A stretch of 64,000 nt of DNA from Brenneria nigrifluens DSM 30175 = ATCC 13028 (GTDB taxonomy: Bacteria > Pseudomonadota > Gammaproteobacteria > Enterobacterales > Enterobacteriaceae). A model generated the notes under the pieces. The model saw only the letters and a program-made list of their open reading frames with translations. It was not told where the DNA came from and did no database searches. The position numbers and the translations under genes are program-made. The stretch lies in contig NZ_CP034036.1 in NCBI RefSeq assembly GCF_005484965.1, forward strand, positions 1,364,001-1,428,000. Direction: 5' to 3'. Positions within the stretch are counted from its first letter, which is position 1; each line of letters starts with the position of its first letter. Below, piece after piece: positions 45,705-56,730 of the stretch.

Positions 45705-46446
45705 GAATAAAACCATAGAAATAAAAACGGCAGAAAACGCCAATTACGCACTGGAACGATTACGGGATCTTTTGAGTGAAAGCGTCATTGAACCAAACGG
45801 CAAACTGCCTACGGAACGGGCGCTTTCGCAGCGTTGGGGCGTCGGTCGGCGGGAAGTCCGGCGCGCGCTGGAAGTGGTTGAGGCCGAGGGACTTATCTGG
45901 CGTAAACAGGGCGCCGGAACCTTTCTCGGACCAAAACCCGACAACTGGAGCAGCCACGCCGCCAATCTCGTCGAGGGAACCAATTTTATGGAGATTATGG
46001 AGGTCAGGCTGCGCATCGAGCCGCAGTTGGCGCAACTGGCGGCGCTGCGCGCCAAGCCGAAAGATATCGAACGCATGCGGGCGCTGAGCGAAAAAATTCA
46101 CCAACGCACCGACGCCGACTGGCGCGAACTCTGGGACGGCGCGTTGCACCGCCTGATTGCGCAAAGCGCCGGCAACCAGCTTTTTCTGTCGCTGTTCGAC
46201 GTGGTTAACCGCGTGCGGCAAGATCCGGCCTGGCAGGCGATACGCGAGCGGGCGCGCCGGCAAAGCTCCTCGATGGCTGAATCGCGCGTCCATCACAACG
46301 AAATCATAGAGGCCATCGCCGCACGTGACCCGCAAAGGGCCGGCGAGGCGATGCGCCGACATCTGCTCAGTCTGCAGGAACGGCTGATCCGTCAGACGTC
46401 GCTGGGCTACTTCACGCCGGCGACGGCGGGAGAGGTGGCCGACTGA
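45703..46446 (+). CDS. GntR-family regulator with FCD domain
   Basis: A 247-residue FadR-subfamily regulator. The winged HTH spans about 10-75 (ERLRDLLSESVIEPNGKLPT then LSQRWGVGRREVRRALEVVE). The FCD ligand domain follows (MEVRLRIEPQLAQLAALRA, FDVVNR, and VHHNEIIEAIAARDPQRAGE) with the histidines that often bind metal. It is the first gene of a run with a peptide-type ABC importer and a gamma-glutamyltransferase-like gene, and very likely controls them. I start at ATG 45703; a TTG at 45646 in the longer frame coincides with the TTGACA box. Only GGGA precedes the ATG. Confidence 0.85.
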   Translation: MNKTIEIKTAENANYALERLRDLLSESVIEPNGKLPTERALSQRWGVGRREVRRALEVVEAEGLIWRKQGAGTFLGPKPDNWSSHAANLVEGTNFMEIMEVRLRIEPQLAQLAALRAKPKDIERMRALSEKIHQRTDADWRELWDGALHRLIAQSAGNQLFLSLFDVVNRVRQDPAWQAIRERARRQSSSMAESRVHHNEIIEAIAARDPQRAGEAMRRHLLSLQERLIRQTSLGYFTPATAGEVAD

Positions 46447-46501
46447 GATTTTAGGCCGGCCGGCGATTCGGCCGGCGACAACCGACCAGAGGAATGACGA
46501 C

Positions 46502-48014
46502 ATGAACCGACTTACCAGACAGACCGGGCTTTTGCTGGCCGGGACGTTGATGGCCGCTACGGCGTTTGCAGCGGAATTGCGCATTGGTTTACAGGATGAT
46601 GCCGACGTGCTGGATCCCGCGCAGTCCCGAACATTCGTGGGTCGTATCGTTTACACCAGTCTGTGCGACAAGCTGGTGGATGTGGACAATACCCTGTCGA
46701 TCATTCCTCAGTTGGCGACCCAATGGGAGTGGGGCGATAACGGCGCCACGCTGACCATGGATCTGCGTCAGGGCGTGGTGTTCCACGACGGCACGCCGTT
46801 CAACGCCGAGGCGGCCGTCTATAATATCGACCGTTATATGACGATGCCGGAATCGCGCCGCAAGAGCGAGCTGGCCTCCGTCGCCAAAGTGGAGGCCACC
46901 GGCGCATACCAGATCAAGTTTACGCTGAAAAGCCCGGACGCCAGCCTGCTGGCCCAGCTATCCGACCGCGCCGGCATGATGATCTCCCCCGCCGCCGGCA
47001 AGAAGCTGGGGGCCAATTTCGGCTCTAACCCGGTGTGCTCCGGCGCCTTTAAATTTGTTCAGCGCGTTCAGCAGGATCGCATCGTGCTGGAAAAATTCGC
47101 CGACTACTGGAATGCCGACAATATCTTTATCGATAAGGTCACTTTCCTGCCGATCCCGGATACCACGGTTCGTCTGGCCAACCTGCAATCCGGCGAGCTC
47201 GACCTGATAGAACGCATCTCGGCGTCCGATGTCGATGCCGTCAAAAAAGACCCGAACCTGGTCTATGGCAAAATCGTCGGGCCGGGCTACATGGCCATGT
47301 ACGTCAATATCGGCAATGGCGCGCGGGCCGATAACCCGTTCGGCAAGGATAAGCGCCTGCGCCAGGCCTTCTCGCTCTCCATCGACCGTGAGGCGATCAA
47401 CCAGGTGGTATTTGAAGGCACCGCGCTGGCCGGCAACCAGCCGTGGCCGTCGACCAGCCCGTGGTACAACAAAGCGATACCGGTTCCGGCGCGCGACGTC
47501 GCGAAAGCCAGGGCGCTGCTGAAAGAGGCCGGTTTTGAGAAGTACGACATCGAGCTTCAGCACGCCAACAACACCACGCAGACCCAGATGATGCAGGTGA
47601 TTCAGTCAATGGCGGCCGAAGCCGGCTTTAACGTCCGCCTGAAAGCGACCGAATTCGCTACCCTGCTCGCCGAGCAAACGGCGGGAAATTATGTGCTGTC
47701 GCGCTCCGACTGGTCCGGGCGTCCCGATCCGGACGGCAATATTCATCAGTTTGTGACCTGTAAAGGCGGCATCAACGACACCAAATATTGCAACCCGCAG
47801 GTCGACGCGCTGCTTAACGACGCCCGCGCCTCGACGGACAACGCGGTGCGCAAAGCCAAATACGATGCCGCGACCAAAATTCTGGATGACGATCTGCCGC
47901 TGATCTACCTCGGCCATCAGGCTTATCTCTATGCCTACGCCAAAAAAAATCGCCGGCTTCGAGCCGTCGGCCGACGGCATGATCCGCCTGACCGGGGTCA
48001 AGAAAGGCGACTAG
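46502..48014 (+). CDS. ABC importer substrate-binding protein (SBP_bac_5, GsiB/DppA type), frameshifted near the end
   Basis: A periplasmic binding protein of the dipeptide/glutathione class. The signal peptide is about residues 1-23 (MNRLTRQTGLLLAGTLMAA then TAFA, cleavage before AELRIG). Characteristic segments follow: VYTSLCDKLVDVDN, FHDGTPFNAEAAVYNIDR, and LRQAFSLSIDREAINQVV. At 47942-47949 a run of eight A shifts the frame so that the sequence ends in a 40-residue arginine-rich tail at 48082. With seven A the protein would end IAGFEPSADGMIRLTGVKKG then D, stop at 48014, as in homologues. Either an assembly error, a real mutation affecting the last 23 residues, or slippage. The ribosome-binding site is AGAGGAATG. 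Confidence 0.85.
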
Positions 48015-48098
48015 CGCCGTTTCGTCCACACGCCGGGAGCGCCCGACGCGTCTCCCGGGGTATCCGGTTAAGCCTTGCCTGAATGAGGAGTCGCTGGC

Positions 48099-49046
48099 AT
48101 GCACATCTACATCGGTAAACGGCTGCTGGTAGCGATACCGACGCTGTTAATTATCTCTATTTTCGTTTTTTCACTGCAAAAGCTGCTGCCGGGCGATCCG
48201 ATACTGGCGATGGCGGGAGAAGAGCGCGATCCGGCCGTTATTGAACTCTTGCGCGACAAGTACCGGATGAACGATCCCGTGGTTTATCAATATTTCTACT
48301 GGCTTGGCGACGTGGTTCAGGGGGATTTCGGCGTATCGCTGCGTACCAATCAGCCGGTGCTGGAGCTGATTGGCGAAAAACTGCCGGTCACCCTCCAGCT
48401 GGCGCTGATGTCGATGTTTTTCGCGCTGATTATCGGCGTGCCGATCGGCATTCTGGCGGCGGTAAAACAAAACACGGCGATTGATTACCTCGCCAACATC
48501 GTTGCGCTCTCCGGCCTCTCCATTCCCAACTTTTGGCTCGGCATCATGCTGATCCTGCTGATTTCCGTCCATCTGGGCTGGCTGCCGGCATCGGGCTATG
48601 AGTCGATATTCGTTGATCCGGCGCGTTCGCTGAAAACCACCGTCATGCCCGCTTTCGTGCTCGGCACGGCGCTGGCGGCGACGCTGATGCGCCATACCCG
48701 CTCGGCAATGCTTTCGGTGATGAAGTCGGACTATATCCGCACGGCGCGCGCCAAAGGACTTTCCAACCGCGAGGTGGTGCTCAGCCACTCTTTGCGCAAT
48801 GCGCTGTCGCCGATCGTCACGCTGACCGCGCTGCTGTTTGGCGAGCTGCTGGCCGGCGCGGTGCTGACCGAACAGATCTTCACCATTCCCGGTTTCGGCA
48901 AGCTGATTGTCGATGCGGTGTTCAACCGCGACTACGCGGTGGTGCAGGGCGTGGTGCTTTGCACCGCCGTGGGCTTTATTTTCATGAATCTGCTGGCCGA
49001 TGTCATCGCCGTGCTGCTTAACCCGCGGATGAGGAGCGCGCTATGA
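48099..49046 (+). CDS. ABC importer permease (DppB/GsiC type)
   Basis: A 315-residue permease with six TM helices and the N-terminal IYIGKRLLVAIPTLLIISIF. The binding-protein-dependent transport motif is RTARAKGLSNREVVLSHSLRNALSPI (EAA loop), which contacts the ATPase. First permease of the importer; its stop overlaps the next start by 4 bp. It begins 84 bp after the corrected end of the binding-protein gene, with the frameshifted frame nearly reaching it. Confidence 0.92.
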   Translation: MHIYIGKRLLVAIPTLLIISIFVFSLQKLLPGDPILAMAGEERDPAVIELLRDKYRMNDPVVYQYFYWLGDVVQGDFGVSLRTNQPVLELIGEKLPVTLQLALMSMFFALIIGVPIGILAAVKQNTAIDYLANIVALSGLSIPNFWLGIMLILLISVHLGWLPASGYESIFVDPARSLKTTVMPAFVLGTALAATLMRHTRSAMLSVMKSDYIRTARAKGLSNREVVLSHSLRNALSPIVTLTALLFGELLAGAVLTEQIFTIPGFGKLIVDAVFNRDYAVVQGVVLCTAVGFIFMNLLADVIAVLLNPRMRSAL

Positions 49047-49915
49047 GCCTTTCCGAAACACAGCTGGCCGCGCCGCAGGCCGTAGCGGGCAATCGCGCCT
49101 GGAAAAAAATGAAGCGCAATCGCAGTTCGATCGCCGGGCTGATTATCATCGTCTTTTTCACCCTGCTGGCCGTTCTGGCGCCCGTGTTGCCGCTGGCCGA
49201 TCCCTTTGCCACCAGTTGGAGCGCCATCCGCCAGGCGCCCTCCGCGGCGCACTGGCTCGGCACCGACGATATCGGCCGCGACGTGCTTTCCCGCATGGTG
49301 TGGGGCGCGCAGGCGTCGCTGATGGCCGGCGTTATCTCCGTTGCCATCGCCGTGCTGACCGGGGTGCCGTTCGGCCTGATTTCCGGCTATTTCGGTGGCT
49401 GGGTCGATCAGGTGATTTCGCGCATTACCGAGGCGTTTCTCGCCATGCCTTTTCTGATTATGGCGATAGCGCTGGCGGCGTTTCTCGGTCCGAGTCTCAC
49501 CAACGCGATGATCGCCATCGGCCTCTCCGCCATGCCGATTTTCGTGCGGTTGACGCGTTCGCAGGTGCTGGCGGTGAAAAACGAGGACTATATCGAAGGC
49601 GCCCGTTCCATCGGTCTCGGTCACGGCGATATTCTGCTGCGCTATATCCTGCCGAACATTCTGCCGCCAATCATCGTCCAGTCGACGCTGACGGTGGCCA
49701 CCGCCATCATCGCGGAAGCCAGTCTCTCCTTTCTCGGTCTGGGCCAACAGGCGCCGGCGCCCAGCTGGGGCTCCATGCTTAACGTCGCCAAGAACTTTCT
49801 GACGCAGGCGCCGTGGATGGCCTGGTGGCCGGGCGCGGCGATTTTCCTGGTGGTTATCGGTTTCAATCTGCTGGGCGATGGTCTGCGCGATGCGCTCGAT
49901 CCGCGCGAAAATTAA
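49043..49915 (+). CDS. ABC importer permease (DppC/GsiD type)
   Basis: A 290-residue permease with an N-terminal OppC-type extension (WKKMKRNRSSIAGLIIIVFF), the HWLGTDDIGRDVLSRM motif before the TM core and the EAA loop EGARSIGLGHGDILLRYILPN. It pairs with the upstream permease to form the pore. Overlapping start (ATGA) suggests coupled translation. The transferase-like gene begins 12 bp later. Confidence 0.92.
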   Translation: MSLSETQLAAPQAVAGNRAWKKMKRNRSSIAGLIIIVFFTLLAVLAPVLPLADPFATSWSAIRQAPSAAHWLGTDDIGRDVLSRMVWGAQASLMAGVISVAIAVLTGVPFGLISGYFGGWVDQVISRITEAFLAMPFLIMAIALAAFLGPSLTNAMIAIGLSAMPIFVRLTRSQVLAVKNEDYIEGARSIGLGHGDILLRYILPNILPPIIVQSTLTVATAIIAEASLSFLGLGQQAPAPSWGSMLNVAKNFLTQAPWMAWWPGAAIFLVVIGFNLLGDGLRDALDPREN

Positions 49916-49927
49916 CATAAGGATATC

Positions 49928-51715
49928 ATGATGAACGCTTTCACCACCCGCCCTGAAATTCTCGGCACATTCGGCGTCGTAACCTCCACCCACTGGATGG
50001 CCTCGGCCGTCGGCATGAGCATACTGGAAAAAGGCGGCAACGCGTTTGACGCCGCCGTGGCGACCGGTTTTGCCTTGCAGGTGTTCGAACCCCACCTGAA
50101 TGGCCCCGGCGGCGATATGCCCGCCATTATCTATTCGCGCAAGAAAGATAAGGTGGAAGTCATCTGCGCGCAGGGCGCCGCGCCGGCCGGCGCGACCATC
50201 GAGCACTATCGCGCCGAAGGGCTGGATTTGATCCCCGGCGACGGCCTGCTCGCCACCGTGATCCCCGGCGCGTTTGACGGCTGGATGCTGATGCTGCGCG
50301 ATTACGGCACCATGAGCGTGCGCGAAGTATTGGAACCGGCGATCCACTATCTGGAGAACGGCCATCCGCTGCTGCCGCGCGTCGCCGCGACCATCAACGA
50401 TCTGGGCGAATTTTTCCGCCGGGAGTGGCCGACCTCCTATGAAACCTGGCTGCCGGGCGGCGTCGCGCCCGCGGCGCTGTCAAACTTCAAAAATCCGGCG
50501 CTGGCCGCTACCTGGAAACGTATTATCCGCGCAGCCGAAGCCAGACCCGGCCGCGAGGCGGGCATTGACGCCGCGCGGGATGCCTTTTACCGCGGCTTTG
50601 TCGCCGAGGCGATCGGCGAGTACCTGAAAACGGCGGAGGTGATGGACGCCAGCGGCACGCGCCACAAAGCCGTGCTGACCGCCGAGGATCTGGCGAACTG
50701 GCGCGCCACCGTCGAGGAGCCGGTCACCTATGACTATCACGGCTGGACTATCGCCAAGACCGGGCCGTGGGGGCAAGGACCGGTGCTGCTGCAAGCATTG
50801 GCGCTGCTCAAGGGCTTCGATATCGGCGCGATGGATCCGGGCGGGGTGGATTTCGTCCACACCGTGGTGGAGGCGATGAAACTGGCCTACGCCGATCGCG
50901 AAGTCTATTACGGCGATCCCGCCTTTTCGCCGGTGCCGCTCGCCACATTGCTTTCGGAGGATTATAACCGGGAACGCCGCCGACTGATTGGCGCGCAGGC
51001 GTCGCTGGAATTGCGCCCCGGCCGCTTACCCGGTTTTGAAGCGCAGCACGATCTCACCATGACGATGCTGGACGCCATGAGCGGCAGCGGCGCGGTCTAC
51101 GAGCCGACCATGTCGCACCTCAGCGAAAAACGCGGCGACACGGTTCATATTGACGTTATCGACCGCGAGGGCAATATGGTTTCGGTCACGCCGTCCGGCG
51201 GCTGGCTGCAATCCTCCCCGATCATTCCGGGGCTTGGCTTCTGCCTCAACTCCCGCGCCCAGATGTTCTGGCTGAAACCCGGCCTGCCGACTTCGCTGGC
51301 GCCCGGAAAACGTCCGCGCACCACGTTGACGCCGTCGCTGGCGCTGTATCAGGGCAAGCCGACGCTGTCATTCGGCACGCCCGGCGGCGATCAGCAGGAC
51401 CAGTGGCAGCTGTCGTTCTTTCTGCGCTACGCGCATTTCGGCATCAACCTGCAACAGGCCATCGATCTGCCGCTGTTCCATACCGCGCATTTTCCCGGTT
51501 CATTCTATCCGCGTACCCGCCAGCCGGGCAATGTGATGATCGAAAGCAGTATTGGCGAAGCCACGCTGGCGGCGCTGAAGGCGCGCGGCCATGACATTTC
51601 CACCGCCGCCCCCTGGACCATCGGGCGTTTGACCGCCGCGCGCCGCGATGCCGACGGCCTGCTGCACGCGGCCGCCACGCCGCGCCTGATGCAGGCATAC
51701 GCGATTGGCCGCTGA
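49928..51715 (+). CDS. Gamma-glutamyltransferase family hydrolase
   Basis: A 595-residue Ntn-hydrolase of the GGT family. The proenzyme cleavage point and nucleophile should be the threonine in RGDTVHIDVIDREGN near residue 402, and NGPGGDMPAI near the N-terminus is the conserved substrate-side motif. SFGTPGGDQQDQ replaces the usual gamma-glutamyl GSPGG region. No signal peptide is visible, so it looks cytoplasmic, unlike periplasmic E. coli Ggt. In this operon it may process an imported gamma-glutamyl or similar amide compound. Two ATGs (49928 and 49931) follow AAGGA; the second has the better spacing. Confidence 0.85.
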   Translation: MMNAFTTRPEILGTFGVVTSTHWMASAVGMSILEKGGNAFDAAVATGFALQVFEPHLNGPGGDMPAIIYSRKKDKVEVICAQGAAPAGATIEHYRAEGLDLIPGDGLLATVIPGAFDGWMLMLRDYGTMSVREVLEPAIHYLENGHPLLPRVAATINDLGEFFRREWPTSYETWLPGGVAPAALSNFKNPALAATWKRIIRAAEARPGREAGIDAARDAFYRGFVAEAIGEYLKTAEVMDASGTRHKAVLTAEDLANWRATVEEPVTYDYHGWTIAKTGPWGQGPVLLQALALLKGFDIGAMDPGGVDFVHTVVEAMKLAYADREVYYGDPAFSPVPLATLLSEDYNRERRRLIGAQASLELRPGRLPGFEAQHDLTMTMLDAMSGSGAVYEPTMSHLSEKRGDTVHIDVIDREGNMVSVTPSGGWLQSSPIIPGLGFCLNSRAQMFWLKPGLPTSLAPGKRPRTTLTPSLALYQGKPTLSFGTPGGDQQDQWQLSFFLRYAHFGINLQQAIDLPLFHTAHFPGSFYPRTRQPGNVMIESSIGEATLAALKARGHDISTAAPWTIGRLTAARRDADGLLHAAATPRLMQAYAIGR

Positions 51716-51804
51716 TGGATTAGCCGACACAGGACGCCTATCGGACCAGCGGGTTTCCGCCGGTTCGATGCGCCGCCGACAGACGCCTGATAGTGAGGAA
51801 AAAG

Positions 51805-53649
<1,845 letters not shown>

Positions 53650-53740
53650 AAACGAATTTTGCTCCATGTGTCTGGTATGCAGTCAGCGCTAATGGCGTTG
53701 ATAACGGCATCTGATTGCGCTCAGGATTTGCCGATAAAAA

Positions 53741-53756
53741 TGTGATACAGATCACT
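53741..53756. promoter_or_regulatory. CRP-like site upstream of the Hsp20 gene
   Basis: TGTGA-TACAGA-TCACT at 53741-53756 matches the CRP consensus at 9 of 10 half-site bases. It lies 10 bp upstream of the sigma-32 -35 element. Whether CRP acts on the hsp20 promoter is unknown. Confidence 0.55.
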
Positions 53757-53766
53757 AAAAAGGGCG

Positions 53767-53794
53767 CTTGAAATTTTTTCCGCCGTCACCATGT
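53767..53794 (+). promoter_or_regulatory. Sigma-32 heat-shock promoter of the Hsp20 gene
   Basis: CTTGAAA (53767-53773), a 13-bp spacer and CACCATGT (53787-53794) match the sigma-32 consensus CTTGAAA / CCCCATNT with a single mismatch in the -10. The implied start is near 53801, giving a leader of about 70 nt before the Hsp20 ATG. The leader may fold around the ribosome-binding site, as thermosensors of ibp genes do, but I could not show a ROSE element. Confidence 0.8.
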
Positions 53795-53871
53795 TGTCTG
53801 GTAGACAAGCGATGCTTGCCTTATAGGTTGAACTTTTGAATGTCTGGTAACGTATATTCAGGAGGTTAATT

Positions 53872-54339
53872 ATGGCGCTAAGAACCTTGTCGTTATTCCC
53901 TGACGTCTCCAATACGCTTTTTTCCGATCGCTTTAACCGCATTGACCGGCTATTCAGTCAGCTAACCGGGGATGCGCCTTTATCAACAACGCCGTCATAT
54001 GATATCCGCCGTCTGGATGACAGCCGCTATGGCATCACGCTGAGCGTTCCCGGCTGGAAAGAAGACGAGCTGGATATAAAAACGGCGGGCGGACAGCTGA
54101 TCGTTTCGGGTAAACGCGAAGAGGAAAATAATGCTGAAGAGGAAAACTGGCTGCATCGGGGGATTAGGCGTACGGATTTCAGCATCAGCTATTCCTTGCC
54201 TGAGCATGTGAAAGTGCAAGGGGCGGCTCTGGAAAACGGTCTGCTGACCATTGAGCTCTACCAGGAAATTCCGGAAAGCGAAAAACCGCAAAAGATCGCC
54301 ATAGACAATCGCAGCAAGGCCATTGAACATCAGGCTTAA
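53872..54339 (+). CDS. Hsp20-family small heat-shock protein
   Basis: A 155-residue alpha-crystallin-domain protein (domain about residues 38-138: SYDIRRLDDSRYGITLSVPG to ENGLLTIELYQEIPE) with an IAI/IxI-type C-terminal motif (KIAID). The N-terminus LFSDRFNRIDRLFSQL resembles IbpA. Sequence is only moderately like E. coli IbpA/IbpB (137 and 142 residues), so I give no symbol. It is an ATP-independent holdase. Ribosome-binding site AGGAGGT before ATG; it has its own sigma-32 promoter and terminator. Confidence 0.9.
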   Translation: MALRTLSLFPDVSNTLFSDRFNRIDRLFSQLTGDAPLSTTPSYDIRRLDDSRYGITLSVPGWKEDELDIKTAGGQLIVSGKREEENNAEEENWLHRGIRRTDFSISYSLPEHVKVQGAALENGLLTIELYQEIPESEKPQKIAIDNRSKAIEHQA

Positions 54340-54360
54340 TGGCCCGCTGACATCACATCG

Positions 54361-54397
54361 CGACAGGGCGCCTTTGCCGCGTCCTGTCGTTTTTTTT
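54361..54397 (+). terminator. Intrinsic terminator of the Hsp20 gene
   Basis: A stem CGACAGG (54361-54367) with CCTGTCG (54383-54389) carrying a GC-rich inner part is followed by eight T at 54390-54397. This is a classical rho-independent terminator on the plus strand. Confidence 0.85.
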
Positions 54398-54419
54398 CAG
54401 TGGCTGAAAATCTTGCCGT

Positions 54420-54659
54420 CTAATCCGCCGTCATCCATTCATCGGCATCGTTAAACATCTCTTCGACCAGACGGTTCAGGATGGCTTTATCCGATTTGCT
54501 GGCGTCGGTATTAATCCCGTTCGCCTGCATGGCTTTCGCCGTGACCGCCGCGTCGGGGAATACGCGCCGCACGCGCTTTTCCAGCTCGCTCTCAATCAGG
54601 GCGTGGGCATTATTCAGCCCGGCAACATTGCGTTTATCGTATACAAGTTCAACAAACAT
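54420..54659 (-). CDS. DinI-like SOS protein
   Basis: A 79-residue DinI-family protein (E. coli DinI 81). The C-terminal helix ends in the acidic, tryptophan-containing tail LVEEMFNDADEWMTAD, characteristic of DinI proteins that mimic DNA and modulate RecA filaments. The ATG at 54659 is preceded by GAGG at 7 nt; in-frame upstream ATGs at 54671 and 54761 have worse sites, and the LexA box lies between them. Divergent from umuDC. Confidence 0.85.
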   Translation of the reverse strand: MFVELVYDKRNVAGLNNAHALIESELEKRVRRVFPDAAVTAKAMQANGINTDASKSDKAILNRLVEEMFNDADEWMTAD

Positions 54660-54675
54660 GAAATACCTCATTATC

Positions 54676-54695
54676 AACTGTTTGGATATACAGTA
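54676..54695. promoter_or_regulatory. LexA box of the dinI-like gene
   Basis: AACTGTTTGGATATACAGTA contains CTGT-N8-ACAG, the SOS-box core. It lies 17-36 bp upstream of the dinI-like start, so LexA should cover its promoter. The other LexA box at 54801 serves umuDC. Confidence 0.85.
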
Positions 54696-54800
54696 ATGGG
54701 GCGAGGCGGTTTTGAAAAGAGGATCGAGACAAAATAATCGCGACGCTATTTCCTGGCGCATTTTTTATCGTACCAATTGCATTACCGGCAGGCTTATTTA

Positions 54801-54820
54801 TACTGTATAAAAAAACAGTA
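54801..54820. promoter_or_regulatory. LexA box of umuDC
   Basis: TACTGTATAAAAAAACAGTA is a near-ideal SOS box (CTGT-N8-ACAG with TA flanks), essentially the E. coli umuDC operator type. It ends 10 bp before the umuD ATG, so LexA would cover the transcription start. Strong, tight repression is expected. Confidence 0.92.
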
Positions 54821-54830
54821 TAGGTGTGTC

Positions 54831-55250
54831 ATGTTATTGATAAGTGCGATTGAGAATCCTGACGAACTGAGTTTGCCATTGTTTAATGACCTCATCCCCG
54901 CGGGTTTTCCAAGCCCGGCGCAGGATTATGTCGAACAGCGTATTGACTTAAACAAGGTATGCGTGCGCCATCCCAGCGCGACATATTTTCTGCGTGTGAG
55001 CGGGGAGTCGATGGTCGAGGGACATATCAGCGATGGCGACCTGCTGGTCGTTGACAGCTCGCTTGAGGCCAGACATGGGGATATCGTGATTGCGGCGGTG
55101 GACGGCGAATTCACCGTGAAGCGGTTACAAACCGCGCCGCGCCTAGCGCTGATGCCGATGAACCCCGCCTATCGGCCCATTTATATCCACTCGGCTGATA
55201 GCCTGGATATCTTTGGGGTGGTCACCTACGTCATACATGCGACACGTTAA
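54831..55250 (+). CDS. umuD: DNA polymerase V subunit UmuD
   Basis: A 139-residue S24-family autoprotease, the same length as E. coli UmuD. Catalytic Ser60 (GESMVEGHI) and Lys97 (FTVKRL) are at the same positions as in E. coli. The RecA-stimulated cleavage site is Ala24-Gly25 (IPAGFPSP), where E. coli has Cys24-Gly25. I start at ATG 54831 after AGGTG; the longer frame from 54777 crosses the LexA box. The stop overlaps the umuC start (TAATG). Confidence 0.95.
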   Translation: MLLISAIENPDELSLPLFNDLIPAGFPSPAQDYVEQRIDLNKVCVRHPSATYFLRVSGESMVEGHISDGDLLVVDSSLEARHGDIVIAAVDGEFTVKRLQTAPRLALMPMNPAYRPIYIHSADSLDIFGVVTYVIHATR

Positions 55251-56515
55251 TGTACGCGCTGGTTGATGTGAATGCGTTTTATGCGAGTTGCGAGACGATC
55301 TTCCGCCCCGACTTGCGCGGCCGGCCGGTCGTTGTGCTCAGCAACAACGATGGCTGCGTGATCGCCCGATCGGCGGAGGCCAAAAAACTGGGCATCAAAA
55401 TGGCGATGCCTTTTTTCCATATCCGCGACCTGGTCAAGCGTTATGGCGTCGCTGTTTTTTCTTCAAATTATGCGCTCTATGCGGATATGTCCTGCCGCGT
55501 GATGACCATCCTGGAAGAGATGGCCCCCGCGGTTGAGGTGTACAGTATTGATGAGGCATTTTTAGATTTAACGGGGGTCGGCAACTGTGTGGATTTGACG
55601 CAGTTCGGCCACCACGTACGGGAGCGTGTTTTGCGGGAGGCTCATTTGATCGTCGGGATTGGGATCGCGCCGACGAAAACCCTGGCGAAACTGGCGAATT
55701 TCGCCGCCAAACAGTGGAGTAAAACGGATGGGGTGGTCGACCTCTCAAACGTCGATCGCCAGCGGAAACTTTTAAGCCTGATCCCCGTCGAGGAAGTCTG
55801 GGGCGTGGGGCGCCGTCTGTCGCGTAAACTGAGAAGCTCGGGCATAGACAGCGCATTGCAACTCTCCCAGTGCAGTTCGTCATATATTCGCAAATCTTTC
55901 AATGTGGTATTGGAACGCACCGTTCGCGAACTGCGCGGGGAGTCCTGCCTGGACGTTGAGGCGCTGGCGGCGCAAAAACAGCAGATCATCAGTTCCCGCT
56001 CATTCAGCTCGCGGGTCACTCACTATGATGATATGAGGCAGGCGGTTTGTTTATATGCCGAGAGAGCGGCTGAGAAACTACGGCGGGAGCGACAATATTG
56101 CAAACAGGTTTCCGTATTTATCCGAACCAGCCCGCATGCCGGGAACGAGACGTTCTATAGCAACCAGTCAATGGGCGTATTATCGATACCTTCCAACGAC
56201 ACGCGCGATATTGTCCGAGTGGCCGTTGAATCTTTGCAGCGAATATGGCAACCGAATTGCCGCTATATAAAAGCGGGAGTGATGCTCAACGATTTCTACA
56301 GCCGTGGAATCGCGCAGCTCAACCTGTTTGATAGCCATCAACCTCATCCGCACAGTGAAGCATTAATGTCGGCGATTGATAAAATAAACCATAGCGGTAA
56401 CGGAAAGATCTGGTTCGCCGGGCAGGGCGTTTGCCAGTCGTGGGCAATGAAAAGAGAAATGCTCTCCCCGGCATACACCACCCGGCTATCTGATATCCCT
56501 ACGGTAAAAATGTGA
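55250..56515 (+). CDS. umuC: DNA polymerase V catalytic subunit UmuC
   Basis: A 421-residue Y-family polymerase (E. coli 422). Metal ligands are Asp6 (YALVDVNAFYASCE) and Asp101/Glu102 (YSIDEAFLDL). The steric gate tyrosine is next to Phe10 in NAFY. The clamp-binding motif QLNLFD lies near residue 357. UmuC with UmuD' forms Pol V for translesion synthesis. Second gene of the SOS-regulated umuDC operon. Confidence 0.96.
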   Translation: MYALVDVNAFYASCETIFRPDLRGRPVVVLSNNDGCVIARSAEAKKLGIKMAMPFFHIRDLVKRYGVAVFSSNYALYADMSCRVMTILEEMAPAVEVYSIDEAFLDLTGVGNCVDLTQFGHHVRERVLREAHLIVGIGIAPTKTLAKLANFAAKQWSKTDGVVDLSNVDRQRKLLSLIPVEEVWGVGRRLSRKLRSSGIDSALQLSQCSSSYIRKSFNVVLERTVRELRGESCLDVEALAAQKQQIISSRSFSSRVTHYDDMRQAVCLYAERAAEKLRRERQYCKQVSVFIRTSPHAGNETFYSNQSMGVLSIPSNDTRDIVRVAVESLQRIWQPNCRYIKAGVMLNDFYSRGIAQLNLFDSHQPHPHSEALMSAIDKINHSGNGKIWFAGQGVCQSWAMKREMLSPAYTTRLSDIPTVKM

Positions 56516-56730
56516 TTATGTAAAGGGTGTGTGACGCCTGATCACTTCCTGTCGAGTCCAACTCAAAACCTGGAATTTTTGCTGATATTTCATGCCAATA
56601 GCTTCCATATTCGGTAGTATGAACACACCCTTTGTCGCATCGCCGTGCAGGGTAAAATGTAGTCATGGAAGCAACGGGTGTGGCCGTACGAGATATGGTA
56701 CGTATATATTTTGAAATAGGAGTGTTTCAA

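Noticed and set aside
48932..50365. 477-codon minus-strand frame opposite the importer permease genes
   Set aside because: Antisense shadow; the plus-strand genes have clear motifs and ribosome-binding sites.
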